Notes: a model not told the origin generated them from the sequence alone. A DNA stretch of 64,000 nucleotides from Achatina immaculata (GCA_009760885.1 CM019715.1:21658003-21722002), one strand, 5' to 3'. Positions 51,562 through 62,561 are shown, counted from the first letter of the stretch. Translations and numbers: made by a program.

Positions 51562-52676
51562 TAATCTTCTTACATCCTTCCCCTGCCGTTAAACATCACA
51601 TAGGGCTTTGCCAAGTTTTCCTGTTCGGCGAGTCTTTCAATTTCATCAAGGGATGTTATGCTCACTAAACTGGCTTCTCTTAACAATGTTCTCTTTAGAG
51701 TTTCACGTGGTCGATCTATTTTTCTTCGGCCTGTTGTGCTCCACTTGATAGCTTGTTTTGGTATTTTCTGATTGTTTCTTCTCATTAGATGGCCTACATA
51801 TGTCCATCTTCTTTTTCTGATCGCCCATGAGACAGGTTGTTGTTTGCTCATCTGTCTTATCTCTGCGTTGTTCTTGAATTCGTTCCACTTGATGGCAAGT
51901 ATTTTCCTTAGGCAATTGTTTTCAAAAGAGTCTAATTTCTTGTCTATTTCTTTAGCTGATTTCCAGCTTTCGCATGCATAAATGAGGGTGGGTATCACAT
52001 TTTAATTGAATAATCTTAACTTGGTGTTTGTGCTTATAACTTTTGAATTCCATACGTTCTCATGATTTTTGAAGGACAATGCTGCTTTTGCAATTCTAAT
52101 TCTAACTTCCTTCCTGGTGTCACCATCCTGGTCTGTGTAGCTTCCAAGGTATGCATTTGGTTTACATTTTCAGCAACTTTTGTTATGCATTTGGTTTACA
52201 TCTTCAGCAACTTTTGTTATGCATTTGGTTTACATCTTCAGCAACTTTTGTTATGCATTTGGTTTACATCTTCAGCAACTTTTGTTATGCATTTGGTTTA
52301 CATCTTCAGCAACTTTTGTTATGCATTTGGTTTACATCTTCAGCAACTTTTGTTATGCATTTGGTTTACATCTTCAGCAACTTTTGTTATGCATTTGGTT
52401 TACATCTTCAGCAACTTTTGTTATGCATTTGGTTTACATCTTCAGCAACTTTTGTTATGCATTTGGTTTACATCTTCAGCAACTTTTGTTATGCATTTGG
52501 TTTACATCTTCAGCAACTTTTGTTATGCATTTGGTTTACATCTTCAGCAACTTTTGTTATGCATTTGGTTTACATCTTCAGCAACTTTTGTTATGCATTT
52601 GGTTTACATCTTCAGCAACTTTTGTTATGCATTTGGTTTACATCTTCAGCAACTTTTGTTATGCATTTGGGGCCGA
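51562..52676 (-). mobile_element. LINE-D copy 5 with internal 34-bp array
   Basis: The minus strand encodes, without a break from about 51998 to 51570, LIYACESWKSAKEIDKKLDS, NNCLRKILAIKWNEFKNNAE, RRWTYVGHLMRRNNQKIPKQ and RRKIDRPRETLKRTLLREAS. Its end is TTTAACGGCAGGGGAAGG. Upstream the thumb (KVISTNTKLRLFN) reads to about 52145. There the codons for the VNQFAYLGG region have become a tandem array (52148-52668). It is 5'-truncated at the array. Confidence 0.92.
52148..52672. repeat. 34-bp minisatellite inside LINE-D (about 15 units)
   Basis: The unit ATGCATTTGGTTTACATCTT-CAGCAACTTTTGTT is almost perfectly repeated; the first copy differs by one base. It corresponds to the antisense of the LINE-D segment before FAYLGG (compare 24845-24885, minus strand). 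All three plus-strand frames are open, giving long artefactual ORFs. Confidence 0.93.
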
Positions 52677-52822
52677 TGAATTTTCTATCATTGTCAACGG
52701 CAAGCAGAGTTGATGACCTTGATGTTCGGTTACACCTGTTGCGAGGTTCCATAGCGGCAGGGGTTTTCCCAGTCTAGAGTCGCCTCTAGATGTGTCTCAG
52801 GATGAGGTTGTTGGCCTCTTGT

Positions 52823-52825
<3 letters not shown>

Positions 52826-52872
<47 letters not shown>
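52826..52872. repeat. (TA)n microsatellite
   Basis: About 46 bp of TA dinucleotides. Confidence 0.95.
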
Positions 52873-52874
<2 letters not shown>

Positions 52875-52922
52875 AGGGGGCAAAAACTTTGAGAAAGACT
52901 GATGTAATCATTAAAATATGGG

Positions 52923-53610
52923 TAATTCATTCATTCATTTGCATGTCCCTTGCGGAACTTTGCCTCCCTAACAGCACTCCTGTAGGCCTCTCGGTTGTGA
53001 GCAAGATGGCCTTCTGCTGATGCATCCATCTGCAGATCATCAACGATGTCTTGCAGCCATCTTCGCCGTGGTCTTCCTCTCTTTCTTTTTCCCATTATGT
53101 ACCCTTCCAAGACAGTCTTCTCTAGATTATCATGACGTTTAATGTGTCTAAAATATTTAAGCTTTGTTTAATTCTCTTTACTAGCCAAACTTCTTCAATA
53201 TTAAGTTCTTGTAGTATGATATATGTGTTCTTTTTTGTGTCCGTGATATTTGAAGAACTCTACTGTAGCATTTACATTCAAAAGCATTTTTGTGTTTCTC
53301 AGCTGTTTTGTTAAATGTCCAGGTCTCACAGGCATATGTTGCAATGGGAAAAATGCATGCCCTTACAAATCTTATTTTTGTCGTTCTGTCTGTTCCTCGC
53401 CACAGATTCTTTGTTTTACTTTCTAAAGATCGATAATTTCCCTCATTGTATCTCCATTATTAGTTAGTAGTGATCCAAGATATTCAAAACTCTCCACTTC
53501 TTCCAGTTTTTCCTCATTGATATATATTTCAGCTGCTTTGTTTGTTTTATCAGTTGTCATCAATTTAGTTTTCTTCGCATTAAGATAGAGGTTTTGCTCT
53601 TCACTGTGTG
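52923..53610 (-). mobile_element. LINE-B copy 8
   Basis: Reverse-oriented LINE-B from SEEQNLYLNAKKTKLMTTDK through YLGSLLTNNGDTMREI to RWLQDIVDDLQMDA-like and the (ATTC)n tail at 52924-52939. Internal deletions and frameshifts are present. Its 5' end joins repeat G copy 2. Confidence 0.9.
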
Positions 53611-53611
53611 G

Positions 53612-53708
53612 GTAGTGGAGTCTCATAAAAAGATATTGCTGTTAGTCAGGACGATCCTGTGCGGTACAGAAATGGAAGTTTTGAACAACCACAGCAACAG
53701 AACACATT
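53612..53708. repeat. Repeat G, copy 2
   Basis: Matches 50655-50752 (GTCTCATAAAAAGATATTGC ... CAACCACAGCAACAGAACAC). Bounded on the left by LINE-B and on the right by a mariner-like end. Confidence 0.8.
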
Positions 53709-53713
53709 AAGCA

Positions 53714-53890
53714 GGAAGATACAAGGGCTGATCCGAAAACTAATGCCTCTTAATTTTTTTTTCCGGAAAAAGCGAAAGTTATTGGCGTGTAAGTAAAGTT
53801 TCAACCATCGAGCAACTGTTGTACAAAACTGGTTGGCGTACGCGAGATAGCAAGAGAGAAACAAGCTGCCAAAATGTGGGAAAATAGTTT
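53714..53890 (+). mobile_element. Mariner-like 5' end fragment
   Basis: TA followed by CAAGGGCTGATCCGAAAACT resembles the start of mariner copy 1 (CAAGGTCTGATAATTAAGTA). Then comes a non-coding leader ending AACAAGCTGCCAAAATG. No transposase or right end is found, so this is a truncated, different mariner subfamily. Confidence 0.55.
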
Positions 53891-54839
53891 TCTAGCTAAG
53901 ACATTGCTCTATCAAACAGTGTTATGTGGTCTTTGTATCTGTTGCAGTTTCTATTTTAAAAAAAAGTACTACTTTCGGAGCTCCCCTCGTAATTCACTGG
54001 GACCTTCACGAAGAAGCAGATAGGCGTTTCTCCAGGCAAGTTAAAAATGGCAAACGATTTCTTAAGTTTAGAGTAGGGTTCTACTGTAACTCTAATGTTT
54101 TCTGCACTTTTTGAGACATATACAGGAAAGATTATGGTGCGCCGTATGCGTCAATTAGTCAAAACATACATGCAACAGGTTATACGAAGAAAAAGGATAG
54201 ATCTAATCTAAGAACTTCAGAAAATGCGAAAGGTATTGCGCTAAAAAAAAAAAAAATTACCTGTGATTTGAAAATTAACAGGAATTTTCTCACCGACGAT
54301 CGATGAGGCTGTCACGTGGCTTGTAACGGAGATTCCAACGTCGAATTGCCTCTCGACCTACTCATGCGTCGACCCGGTCAGACAAATAGAGCCAGCCTCT
54401 AGTGAAGGAACATCAACTTCTTCGAGCCAAAAGCCTATCAGAGGACGAGATCAGCCTCGTGTAGATGTGTTTATTGAACTGAACTTGTAAATGTGATCTC
54501 CATAATGACAACAGTTTCGGGGACTTCACAGAGAAGTGACGGGACATTATCTTGTTTTCCCATTAATTTCTCGGTTCATGGTGTAATGATGTAATGGTAG
54601 GGTTTTGTAATGCTGGTAATCGCAGGAATAATGATGTTACTGATAATGTGGTTAATAATTGCCGGACTATCTAAGACGCTTCTATGAAGCCATGATACTG
54701 TAAAAACTTGCCTGTGAGTGCATGTATATGTGTTTTTACGTGTTTGTGTTTATTAGTGTCATCAAGAACAATGGGTGTTTTTTTTTTCTTTCAGTTCGTT
54801 TACAAGGCTGAGGTGTTATGTTACTTTTGTTACAGTTAG
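53891..54839. other. No recognised gene
   Basis: Unique-looking sequence with an A-run at 54243-54256. No domain in any frame. Confidence 0.45.
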
Positions 54840-55019
54840 TGTTTGTTTGTTTGGTTTTTTTTTACTCCATCTGTTTAAAATTAACGCCACCCATAATTGT
54901 TACTGCTACTACTACAACTACATCTACAACTACTACTACTACTATACTACTACTAACATAACTACTACTACTATTATACTATTACTAACGTTACTACTAC
55001 TGTTATTACTACTACTACT

Positions 55020-55059
<40 letters not shown>

Positions 55060-55405
55060 CCTTAAGTGCCCAGGGCACATGGGGCTTCCGCAAAGGGTTT
55101 TCCACAAATGCATGTCCTTCGCCTCTTTTTCTGTTCTTGCCCAGGTGAGCCCTCTATTGCTCAACATCCTTTCTGTTGTTCTTCTCCATGTCTCTTTTGG
55201 TCTACCCTTACTTCTGTTCCCCTGTGGTGTCCATCTTAGTGCTATTTTTGGTAGTGAGTTGTACTGCTACTACTATACTACTATTACCATTACTACTATA
55301 CTACTACTACTACTATTTTTGTTTGTTTTTTTTTTTTGCTCCATCTGTTTAAAATTAACGCCACCCATAATTGTTGCTGCTACTACTACAACTACATCTA
55401 CAACA

Positions 55406-55475
<70 letters not shown>

Positions 55476-56085
55476 TTATACTACTACTAACATAACTACT
55501 ACTACTATTACTACTACTACTATACTATTCCTAACGTTACTACTACTGTTATTACTACTACTACTATACTACTATTACCATTACTACTATACTCTACTAC
55601 TGCTATACTACTATTAACATTAATACTACTGCTATACTACTAATAGCGTTACTACTACTGCTTTACTACTACTAACATTACTACTACTGCTACTACCGCT
55701 ACTATTACTACTACTACTATTACTACTACTACTATTACTATACTGCTACTACTATACTACCACTAACATTACTACTACTATTTTGCTATTACTAACATTA
55801 CTACTAATACTACTACTATTACTATTATTACTACTACAATACTACTACTAACATTGCTACTACTACAATACTACTACTAACATTACTACTACTACTATAC
55901 TACTACTAACATTACTATTACTACTATACTACTACTACTATACCACTACTAACATTACTACTACTACTACTACTATTACTACTACTACTACTACTACCAC
56001 TACTACTACTACTATACTACAACTGCTATTCTATTGCTACTATACTACAACTACTATATTACTACTTCTATACTACTACCGAGTG
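54840..56085. repeat. ACT/ATT trinucleotide tract with internal segment duplication
   Basis: Long, impure (ACT)n tract, purest at 55402-55476. A unique ~65-bp segment (TGTTTAAAATTAACGCCACC with flanks) appears twice, at 54868-54900 and 55342-55374, showing a duplication of about 475 bp before or during expansion. LINE-C copy 3 lies inside. Tyr/Thr/Leu-rich frames are artefacts. Confidence 0.9.
55023..55262 (-). mobile_element. LINE-C copy 3 inside the ACT tract
   Basis: Reverse-oriented LINE-C 3' end (the WTPQGNRSKGRPKETWRRT region). Its (GA)n tail reads as (CT)n at 55023-55056. ACT-type sequence on both sides (TACTACTACTATAC / TACTGCTACTACTATAC) is compatible with a TSD in the tract. Confidence 0.88.
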
Positions 56086-56224
56086 GTCTCTATGAAGGCT
56101 TTGCCTCTGTTGTTGAAGGTTTTTGGTTCGAAGTGGCAGGTCTTTTTTTCCTAGTGAATTCTCCATCAATAATTTCACACAATCTCTTCCTCTACGCAGT
56201 GAGACCAAACGTCCGGGTGCTTTG

Positions 56225-56318
56225 TTGCGCTTGGCACTTGGTACTTGGTACTTGGCACTTGGCACTTGGTACTTGGTACTTGGCACTTGGCACTTGGTAC
56301 TTGGTACTTAGCAGTTGG
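56225..56318. repeat. 10-bp minisatellite (ACTTGGTACT / ACTTGGCACT)
   Basis: About nine units of CACTTGGTACTTGG. Confidence 0.92.
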
Positions 56319-56577
56319 AAATCACAAAAATAGTAGACGAAACGGTTATTCTCTGGGTAGAACTTTTTTGGGGGTGGTGGGGGGGGGGGGGTGGAAATCT
56401 ACCACGGAAACTGACGCATGCAGTTGGAGTGTCTTATGTCGCCTACGCCACCCGCCCCGAGGCGGTAATCAGAAAAGACTTCGGGGGGAGGGACCGCAGA
56501 TACGAGAATGTCCTGAGTGCCACGAAGGCGTTCTCCGAACAAAGAACAACTGCAACTGTTACTACATGACATTTGAG

Positions 56578-56705
56578 ATGGCTAAGTCGATAGTGCACTG
56601 CTTTCACGTGGCTAGACGACTGCTCGCCTACGGGAGTCCGTGGTTCGAGTCCCAAATAATTCTCTTGTCATTTTACTTTCTCTGGCGTCGCGTCTTTGTA
56701 CACTA
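56578..56705 (+). mobile_element. SINE-4 copy 2
   Basis: GATGGCTAAGTCGATAGTGC, TGGCTAGACGACTGCTCGCC, GTGGTTCGAGTCCC, then AATTCTCTTGTCATTTTAC. It matches the head at 2588-2690 and, after box B, the arms of the palindrome at 4539-4873. A true tRNA is unlikely because cloverleaf pairing is not maintained. Confidence 0.65.
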
Positions 56706-56759
56706 TACCCCGAGTGCTAACCATACAGCATCGTGATAAATCACTTTACTACTAATTCT

Positions 56760-57072
56760 TCAGTCTCACTGGAGCTGATGTTCTTCGCAGCCGGTGCTGT
56801 GAGGATGTTGAGGCACAGCATCGTATCTGCTTGGGAGCGGATCACGGCAGCAATTTTTTTTTCAATCCTTGAGTGCAGCTTAAACGCAGAGGGGATGTGA
56901 AATATTACTTTAGCGGGTTCCACTTTCGTGTGGGGAGGGTGGCGATGCTTTGCCCCAATTAGCCAGGCCAGACTCGCTACTGGGTGTGCCAACGGAGTCA
57001 GCCATGTTTCGCCAACCCTGACGCTAGCATGTTAGCTAGAGGGCTTGTCCAAACGGACAGCATCTTGGGCCA
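56760..57072 (+). mobile_element. TR34 copy 14
   Basis: GGAGCTGATGTTCTTCGCAG, GTTGAGGCACAGCATCGTAT, TGCAGCTTAAACGCAGAGGG, one 34-bp unit (TTCGCCAACCCTGACGCTAG) and the 3' end AACGGACAGCATCTTGGGCC. Ends tail-to-tail with copy 15. Confidence 0.8.
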
Positions 57073-57144
57073 CGTCAAGCTGTCCATGTTTTTTATTCTT
57101 ATTGTGTTTTAGCGTTTGTACGACGGAGAGTAGCTGTGACTAAG

Positions 57145-57378
57145 AGCCTGTCCCTCTCCCACTGATGTCTTTAATAAGAGGCTGAGGTTGTCTGCTTGGG
57201 GAAGGATCGATACGCTTCACATGCTGCCAGCTGAACCTGCTGAAGTAGTATGCATGTCTCTGCTCTTTTAGCTTCACTGTGAGTCTGCAAAACAACCCTC
57301 GCAATCCACTTCCACATTCCAAGTGAAGCTTATATTGCAAATACTTTCATCACGCTGGCTGTAAAGAGCATCTTACTT
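57145..57378 (-). mobile_element. TR34 copy 15, strongly diverged
   Basis: The minus strand shows the same block order (GATGCTCTTTACAGCCAGCG, GTGAAGCTAAAAGAGCAGAG, GAGAGGGACAGGCTCTTAGT) with many changes. It is the most diverged TR34 copy recognised. Confidence 0.55.
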
Positions 57379-57386
57379 GTAGTTTC

Positions 57387-57649
57387 GGGTGTCTGGGTGG
57401 CGAAGCGGTTAGTGCACTGGTCTCTCATGGCAAAGGTCGGGGGTTCGAATCCGGCCGAAGGCTTCCCCAGTCACTCACCTGTAGAAATGGGTACCTGACC
57501 TTCTTCTGGAGTTGGGGAAGGAAAGGCGGCCAAGCGTGATACTGATCATATCACCCTCTAGTATGCTGACAGGTCAAGGAAAATATGGGCACTAACACCA
57601 TGTCCCTATGTGCTTCTAAGGCATGACAGGATTACCTTTACCTTTACCT
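57387..57649 (+). mobile_element. SINE-2, tRNA-derived, near-perfect TSD
   Basis: The head has box A (TGGCGAAGCGGTTAGTGCAC) and box B (GGGGGTTCGAATCC). The body includes GAAATGGGTACCTGACC, and the 3' end TGCTTCTAAGGCATGACAGG is followed by CTTTACCTTTACC. The flanks ACTTGTAGTTTC (57375-57386) and ACTTGTATTTTC (57650-57661) form a 12-bp TSD with one mismatch. Confidence 0.9.
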
Positions 57650-57661
57650 ACTTGTATTTTC

Positions 57662-58445
57662 AGGGAGGAAGAAACAACCCGACAACCTGTTTGACTGGAA
57701 AAAAAGTTTTGTAATTCAAACTCCCATTGACAAGCGAATCACAGCTTGTGAACTTTCTGTTTTGGTCAAATCGAGTCGTAAGGCGCTACCTGAAAGCCTA
57801 GAGTCCAAGTTAGTCTTTTTTTTTTTTCCATGTCTAGAATCTAGTCCTAATCGAGTCCGCATGGCAGCGTAGAGAGTCGAACCCAAGTCGCTACTCTTCT
57901 CTAGAATCTTAAGTCGAGTCTTGAAAGCAACTCGAGTCCTGACTCGACAGCTCTAACGGAAAGCAAGTGAAAAGATTCACAGCCTAATCTCTTCAACGTT
58001 GACAGCTTTCACAACCCTGTAGCTCGAGACGTTTCTGGGCGAGTCACAGTACAGAAACGCCACAGTCATTCAATCAAAATGACTGTTCTCTGAACAGTAC
58101 AACTGCCGAGAGTAAAGTTTTTGATGAGTGATTGCTCTCAGTAATAACACCCCACCCCCTCATTCAAATTCTCTTCTCCCTTCCCCCCCCCCCCCCACTT
58201 TTTTTTCAGGAATCAACTTCTCTGACCAAAGTTCAACCTTTGTGATATACGTTTCTCTAAATTTGAACGTGGCGCTAAGATTTACTGCACAGAGAAACGA
58301 TACAGACCTAGGATCCTGACAGACACACAAGTATTATTGATTTCGTTTTATTTTAATCTCTGGCCACGCCTAATGGGCGGGGCTAAATAACTATCTAGAA
58401 AAATCTGCTACTCGCAAAAGGATTTTTTCTTGAAATGGAGGCAAA
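57662..58445. other. No recognised gene; dispersed TCGAGTC words
   Basis: Between 57770 and 57955 the word GAGTC recurs about a dozen times in irregular spacing. A C-rich run lies at 58181-58196. There is no coding signal. Confidence 0.45.
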
Positions 58446-58449
58446 CTGT

Positions 58450-59002
58450 TGTCTGTTATCTTATCTTATCAATTTTCTCCTCCTCCTCTCTCTTTCTCAT
58501 CCTTCTTTTTTTTCTCTTCTCTTTCTTTCCTCTTTGTTAATACTCATTCACTTTTTTTTAAAATCCACGAGTCTTCTCTGTTCCTTACCTGGTCTTCTTT
58601 CTCTCTCTCTCTCTTTCTCTCTCTACCTCCTTCTTCTACTTTTCTTTACTCTCCATCTTTCCACTTTTCTCTTCTGTATCTTCTCTTCCTTCTCTTTATA
58701 TTATCTCTCTTTTTTTCTCTTCATTTTCTCTTTTTTCTTGTCTTCGGTTATTCTCTCTCTCTCTCTCTCTCTCTCTGTCTTCTTGTTCATTCCTTTCTTG
58801 TCTAGTTCTCCTCACATCTCTCTATCTCTCTTTCTTTCTCGTAACCCTTTCCTCCCTCTCCATCGTTTCTTCCCTTTTTCTTTCTTTGCTTGTTCCCTCT
58901 CCACCAATCCTCTCTCTTTCCTACTTTTTTTCTCTCTCTCCTTCCTTCGAATTTCTTTCTGCATACTCCCTCCCCTACCTACCTACCTACCTACCTACCT
59001 AC

Positions 59003-59092
<90 letters not shown>

Positions 59093-59094
59093 GC

Positions 59095-59126
<32 letters not shown>

Positions 59127-59180
59127 TCTTCCTTATTTCTCTCTCCTCTTTTCTCTCTCTTTCTCTCTCCACTCCTTTCC
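58450..59180. repeat. CT-rich block with (CTAC)n(CTAT)n(CTGT)n
   Basis: Pyrimidine-rich sequence, (CT)n at 58752-58776, then a compound tetranucleotide tract at 58974-59128. The 257-codon plus-strand frame is compositional. Confidence 0.93.
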
Positions 59181-59821
59181 TCATGGCTCTTTCTTCAACA
59201 CGCAATAAAACTATAGCTACGCCAGGCAATTTGTATTTTGCGAGTGAGTAAGTACTCTTTCTCTGGACAAATTACTGACATAGAAGACATCAGTCGCAGA
59301 ACTCATTTGTGGAAGTGGTGAAAAAGTCAGTGATAAATATTTCTTATTTTCTTCCAATTCATGGGGGTTCTGGACTCGTTAATAGTGACCTCCTTGGACA
59401 AAGCCAAGAATACTGACTGGACATAAATACTAGAAAGACAAAAGTCATGGCACAACACAAAGACTGGCCGCAGATCGTGAGAGGTGAAGAGATTTGTTTG
59501 TTTGTTTGTTTGCTACCCTGTAAGACGTCATAAGGCGTATTGGGCGAAGACAGCGCAGCCGAACACCCGACCAAGAAAACAGATGGATGGAAAGATCATG
59601 GCAATCAGCAGGGAAGAGGAAAAACAGAATGTAAACAAATAAATAGAGACACACTAGAACACATTAAGACACACACACACACACATATATATGTGTATAT
59701 ATATATATGATAGCAATTCATTGGAAATGCGAATTGAAATTAACAGAAGAATAGGTAAGGTCAAATATACTTTTAACAAACTGAAAATAAAGCATTTACA
59801 TCCAAACATCCATCAACATCT

Positions 59822-61104
59822 TCTTCTTCTTCTTCTTCGTTCACTTCTACCACCAAGACCCCCCAGTGATCCCACTGAATGTACCTCTGTGGTCCTCTAA
59901 AGGTCCTGTGGTTCCCCCGTGTGGTCCCGCACAAGGTCCCAGAGAGGACCACAAAAGGTTCGGAGTATAGCAGGGCTTGAGCCTGTATTCTTGGTGGATC
60001 TCGGAATTGCGTGATTTCTTGGTTTTCGTTGCACCAGTTTGATCTAGAGTTGGACTTTCTCAACAGAAAAACTCGGCGTGTTTTGGATATCAGTATATCC
60101 CCGCTGGGTGAGAGGTGGTAGCCCACCCAGGCCAGAGTTGAACTTTCTCACCGGAAAACCTCGACGTGTTTTGAGATACCCATGTATCACCGCCAATCAT
60201 GTCCAGTGGTGGACTTTCTCACCGAAAACCTCAACGTGATTAGAATACGCATACATCCCCTCCAGGTGAGAGGTGGTTGCCTATCTAGATTGCCCTGGTC
60301 TAGTGTCTCCAACTTCAGCATTTTGTAGTCGTGGCCGCTACCCTTCCTAGTTGTGACCAGGATGGAGCTTTTGTCCAGGAGGACGAATCCTCGCTACTAG
60401 TGACTTCCACCCCAAGGTTGAGCTGGTTTAGGCATATTATCCCAGTATGGGTGTGTTTAGGACATGACCGACCTCTAGAGCAGAGGTACCGTGACATGCA
60501 TAGCCTTCAAGTTTCACCCCTGGTGTAAGCCGGTTTAGGCATATTTTACCAGTATGGGTGTATATCGGGCGTGACCGACCTCTAGAGCGGAGGTGGCATG
60601 ACATGTCTAGCCATCAAGTTTCACCCCTGGTGTAAGCCAGTTTAGGCATATTTTACCAGTATGGGTTATTTCGGACGTGGCCAGACTCTAGAGCAGAGGC
60701 GCCGTGGTATGGGTAGCTCTCGCCGCGATACTACTGGACATACCGATTAAGCTTCACTTTATCCTTTCCATCACCTTTTCACATCGGCGCCACACAGCAA
60801 CCCTGACCGCTTTTCCGCGTTTTCTTCCTTAGCCGGGAGGAGTTTCACTCCACGCGCGGCATCCGAAGAATCTCGCCAGCAGTGTCTTAGACAGTTCAGG
60901 CATTTCGCCTGATATGAGCGCACTTAGGACGTGGCCGACCCCCAGATCAGAGGTGCCGTGATTTGACTACTGTTTACTTCGCTTATTCTTTTCTTTCAAC
61001 TTTTCCACGGTGGTGCCGCACGGCAACCTCATTTGCTCCTTTCTTCATTGGCCGTGAGGAGCCCACTCCACGCACGGCAGCTGAAGAATCTCGCCAGCAG
61101 CGCA
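59822..61104 (-). mobile_element. MOD-E copy 3, 5'-truncated, 8-bp TSD
   Basis: A 1283-bp reverse-oriented copy with (CTT)n at the left end. The TSD CAACATCT lies at 59814-59821 and 61105-61112. It carries the same module order as copy 2: ~88-bp units from about 60045, GCCGGTTTAGGCATA units from about 60420, 60530, 60625 and 60897, and CTCGCCAGCAG modules. It lacks the ~190 bp farthest from the tail, as expected for incomplete reverse transcription. No ORF. Confidence 0.92.
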
Positions 61105-61384
61105 CAACATCTGAAAATGAGAGCTATTAAATGTTGTGTATATCGAACACTCCTCTGAATCAGGGACATTAAATAAGAGAATGGGAAAGAAAATTCTGGT
61201 CCTTGAAACATGGATGTACAGAAAAATAATATGAATTTTGTGAATAGAAGAAGAAAAGAAAGAAGGAAGAACTAAATCAATAAATCAGTTGAAACAACAA
61301 CAACAACAACAGCAACAAAAAGTGAGAATGAAAAATAGTAGAGTCAGATAGCTAATGTATTTCGGCCAAATCAAGGGGCATAAT

Positions 61385-61754
61385 CAGTCAGTCAGTCATT
61401 TGCATGTCCCTTACGGAACTTTGCCTCCCTAACAGCTCTCCTGTAGGCCTCTCGGTTGTAAGCAAGATGCCCTGCTGCTGATGCATCCATTCACAGATCA
61501 TCAAGGATGTCTTTCAGCCATCTTCGCCTTGGTCTTCCTCTTTTTTCTTTTTCCTATTATGTACCCTTCCAAGACTGTCTTCTCTAAATTCTCATGACGT
61601 TTACTGTGTCCAAAATATTTCAGTTTTCTGTTTAATCTTCTTTACTAGCCAGCCTTCTTCAATATTGTTCTTATAGCATGGATATATTTGTTCTTTTTTG
61701 TGTCTATGATATTGGAAGGACTCTTCTGTAACATTTACATTCAAAGGCATGTAT
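61385..61754 (-). mobile_element. LINE-B copy 9, 9-bp TSD, (GACT)n tail
   Basis: A 370-bp reverse-oriented LINE-B 3' end. The tail reads GCAAATGACTGACTGACTG on the minus strand, (GACT)n instead of (GAAT)n. The TSD GGGCATAAT lies at 61376-61384 and 61755-61763. It splits the LINE-J GHN codons. Confidence 0.92.
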
Positions 61755-61784
61755 GGGCATAATACAATTTTTAAAAACCCGTAA

Positions 61785-62055
61785 GGTAAAGTTCAATGTT
61801 TTCGTGCCATTAAGGCATATTGGGGATACGATGTTAGGCCCGTATCTTCAAGACCTTTGGCACATGAAAGTGTGATGTGGTCATACTATCATGCCTGGCC
61901 ACATTTACCTTCCCAGATTTCTCTGGTACCTATTTTTAGAAGCTGGGTGGACATTTATGGTGAGGTGGTACTAGAAAAATGCCACTGCTGGTCCTTGAAC
62001 CCGGTACCACTGTGTCAGTGTACCGAGAGTCTAATCACTCAGCCAACAGGGCCAC
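61785..62055 (-). mobile_element. SINE-3 copy 2
   Basis: The minus strand head GGCCCTGTTGGCTGAGTGAT (box A) and CGGGTTCAAGGACC (box B), the same body as SINE-3 copy 1, and 3' end TGCCTTAATGGCACGAAAAC then CTTTACCTTAC. Its 3' end lacks the GGCATGACAGG block of copy 1. Confidence 0.85.
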
Positions 62056-62145
62056 AAAGAAAGTTGTAATAAAGGGGAAAATAGAAGGTAAAAATGAGCA
62101 AGAGGCCCAAGGACTAGTCTGAGCTGGACGCAGTCACTGTTAAAA

Positions 62146-62182
<37 letters not shown>

Positions 62183-62240
62183 TGCGAAGTGTGAAGAATT
62201 GGGCAAGCATTCCCGTAGGACATTCTGCCCCTTGTCATAC
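62146..62240 (+). repeat. Repeat M, copy 2, with (TTGA)n
   Basis: (GATT)n at 62149-62182, then GCGAAGTGTGAAGAATTGGG and GACATTCTGCCCCTTG, matching 49605-49700. Confidence 0.6.
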
Positions 62241-62561
62241 AAGTTTCTCTCTGTTCCATATTCTCTAAATCAGACAGGACAGATATACGTCTGTTTGACT
62301 ATCTGTCTGATCCTGTCTGTCTCTTTATCTATTTGTCTAATCTTCTGTCTGTCTATCGGGCTGGTCGTTTCAATTTAGTTATTTTAATCTTTCCTATGGC
62401 TTTCAAAGGGTAAAGCTTCGCTTGTAGCGTTGACATGGAAGATAAGATAACACAGATGTTTCGTACAGCGACAGAGAGACAGAATGAATGAATGATCTTT
62501 ATTTTAAAAGGGGGGGGGCGTGGGGTGGGGGGAGGAGAGAAGGAAGAGAGAGAGAGAGAGA
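62241..62561. other. No gene seen; CTGT-rich and G-rich parts up to the gap
   Basis: Degenerate CTGTCTGT tetranucleotides near 62290-62365, then poly-G at 62511-62530 and (GA)n up to the gap. Confidence 0.5.

Larger units (their letters stand above)
59405..62140 (+). mobile_element. LINE-J remnant carrying MOD-E, LINE-B and SINE-3 insertions
   Basis: Short pieces of one LINE can be read in order. 59410-59470 reads INTRKTKVMAQHKDW; 59700-59821 reads SLEMRIEINRRIGKVKYTFN; 61113-61384 reads KCCVYRTLL and LMYFGQIKGHN-like; 62056-62100 reads KVVIKGKIEGK. They correspond to the end of the palm, the thumb and the C-terminus of a LINE RT. Between them lie an unassigned segment (59480-59690), MOD-E copy 3, LINE-B copy 9 and SINE-3 copy 2. 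The LINE-J pieces contain stops and are inactive. Confidence 0.65.

Noticed and set aside
52062..52777. Three overlapping 177-208-codon frames
   Set aside because: All arise from the 34-bp array; every frame is open and encodes the same periodic peptide.
57387..57465. Functional tRNA gene
   Set aside because: A SINE-2 head with TSD and body; acceptor-stem pairing is not convincing.
58435..59208. 257-codon frame with many Leu/Ser/Phe
   Set aside because: Pyrimidine-rich composition plus tetranucleotide repeats; not a membrane protein gene.
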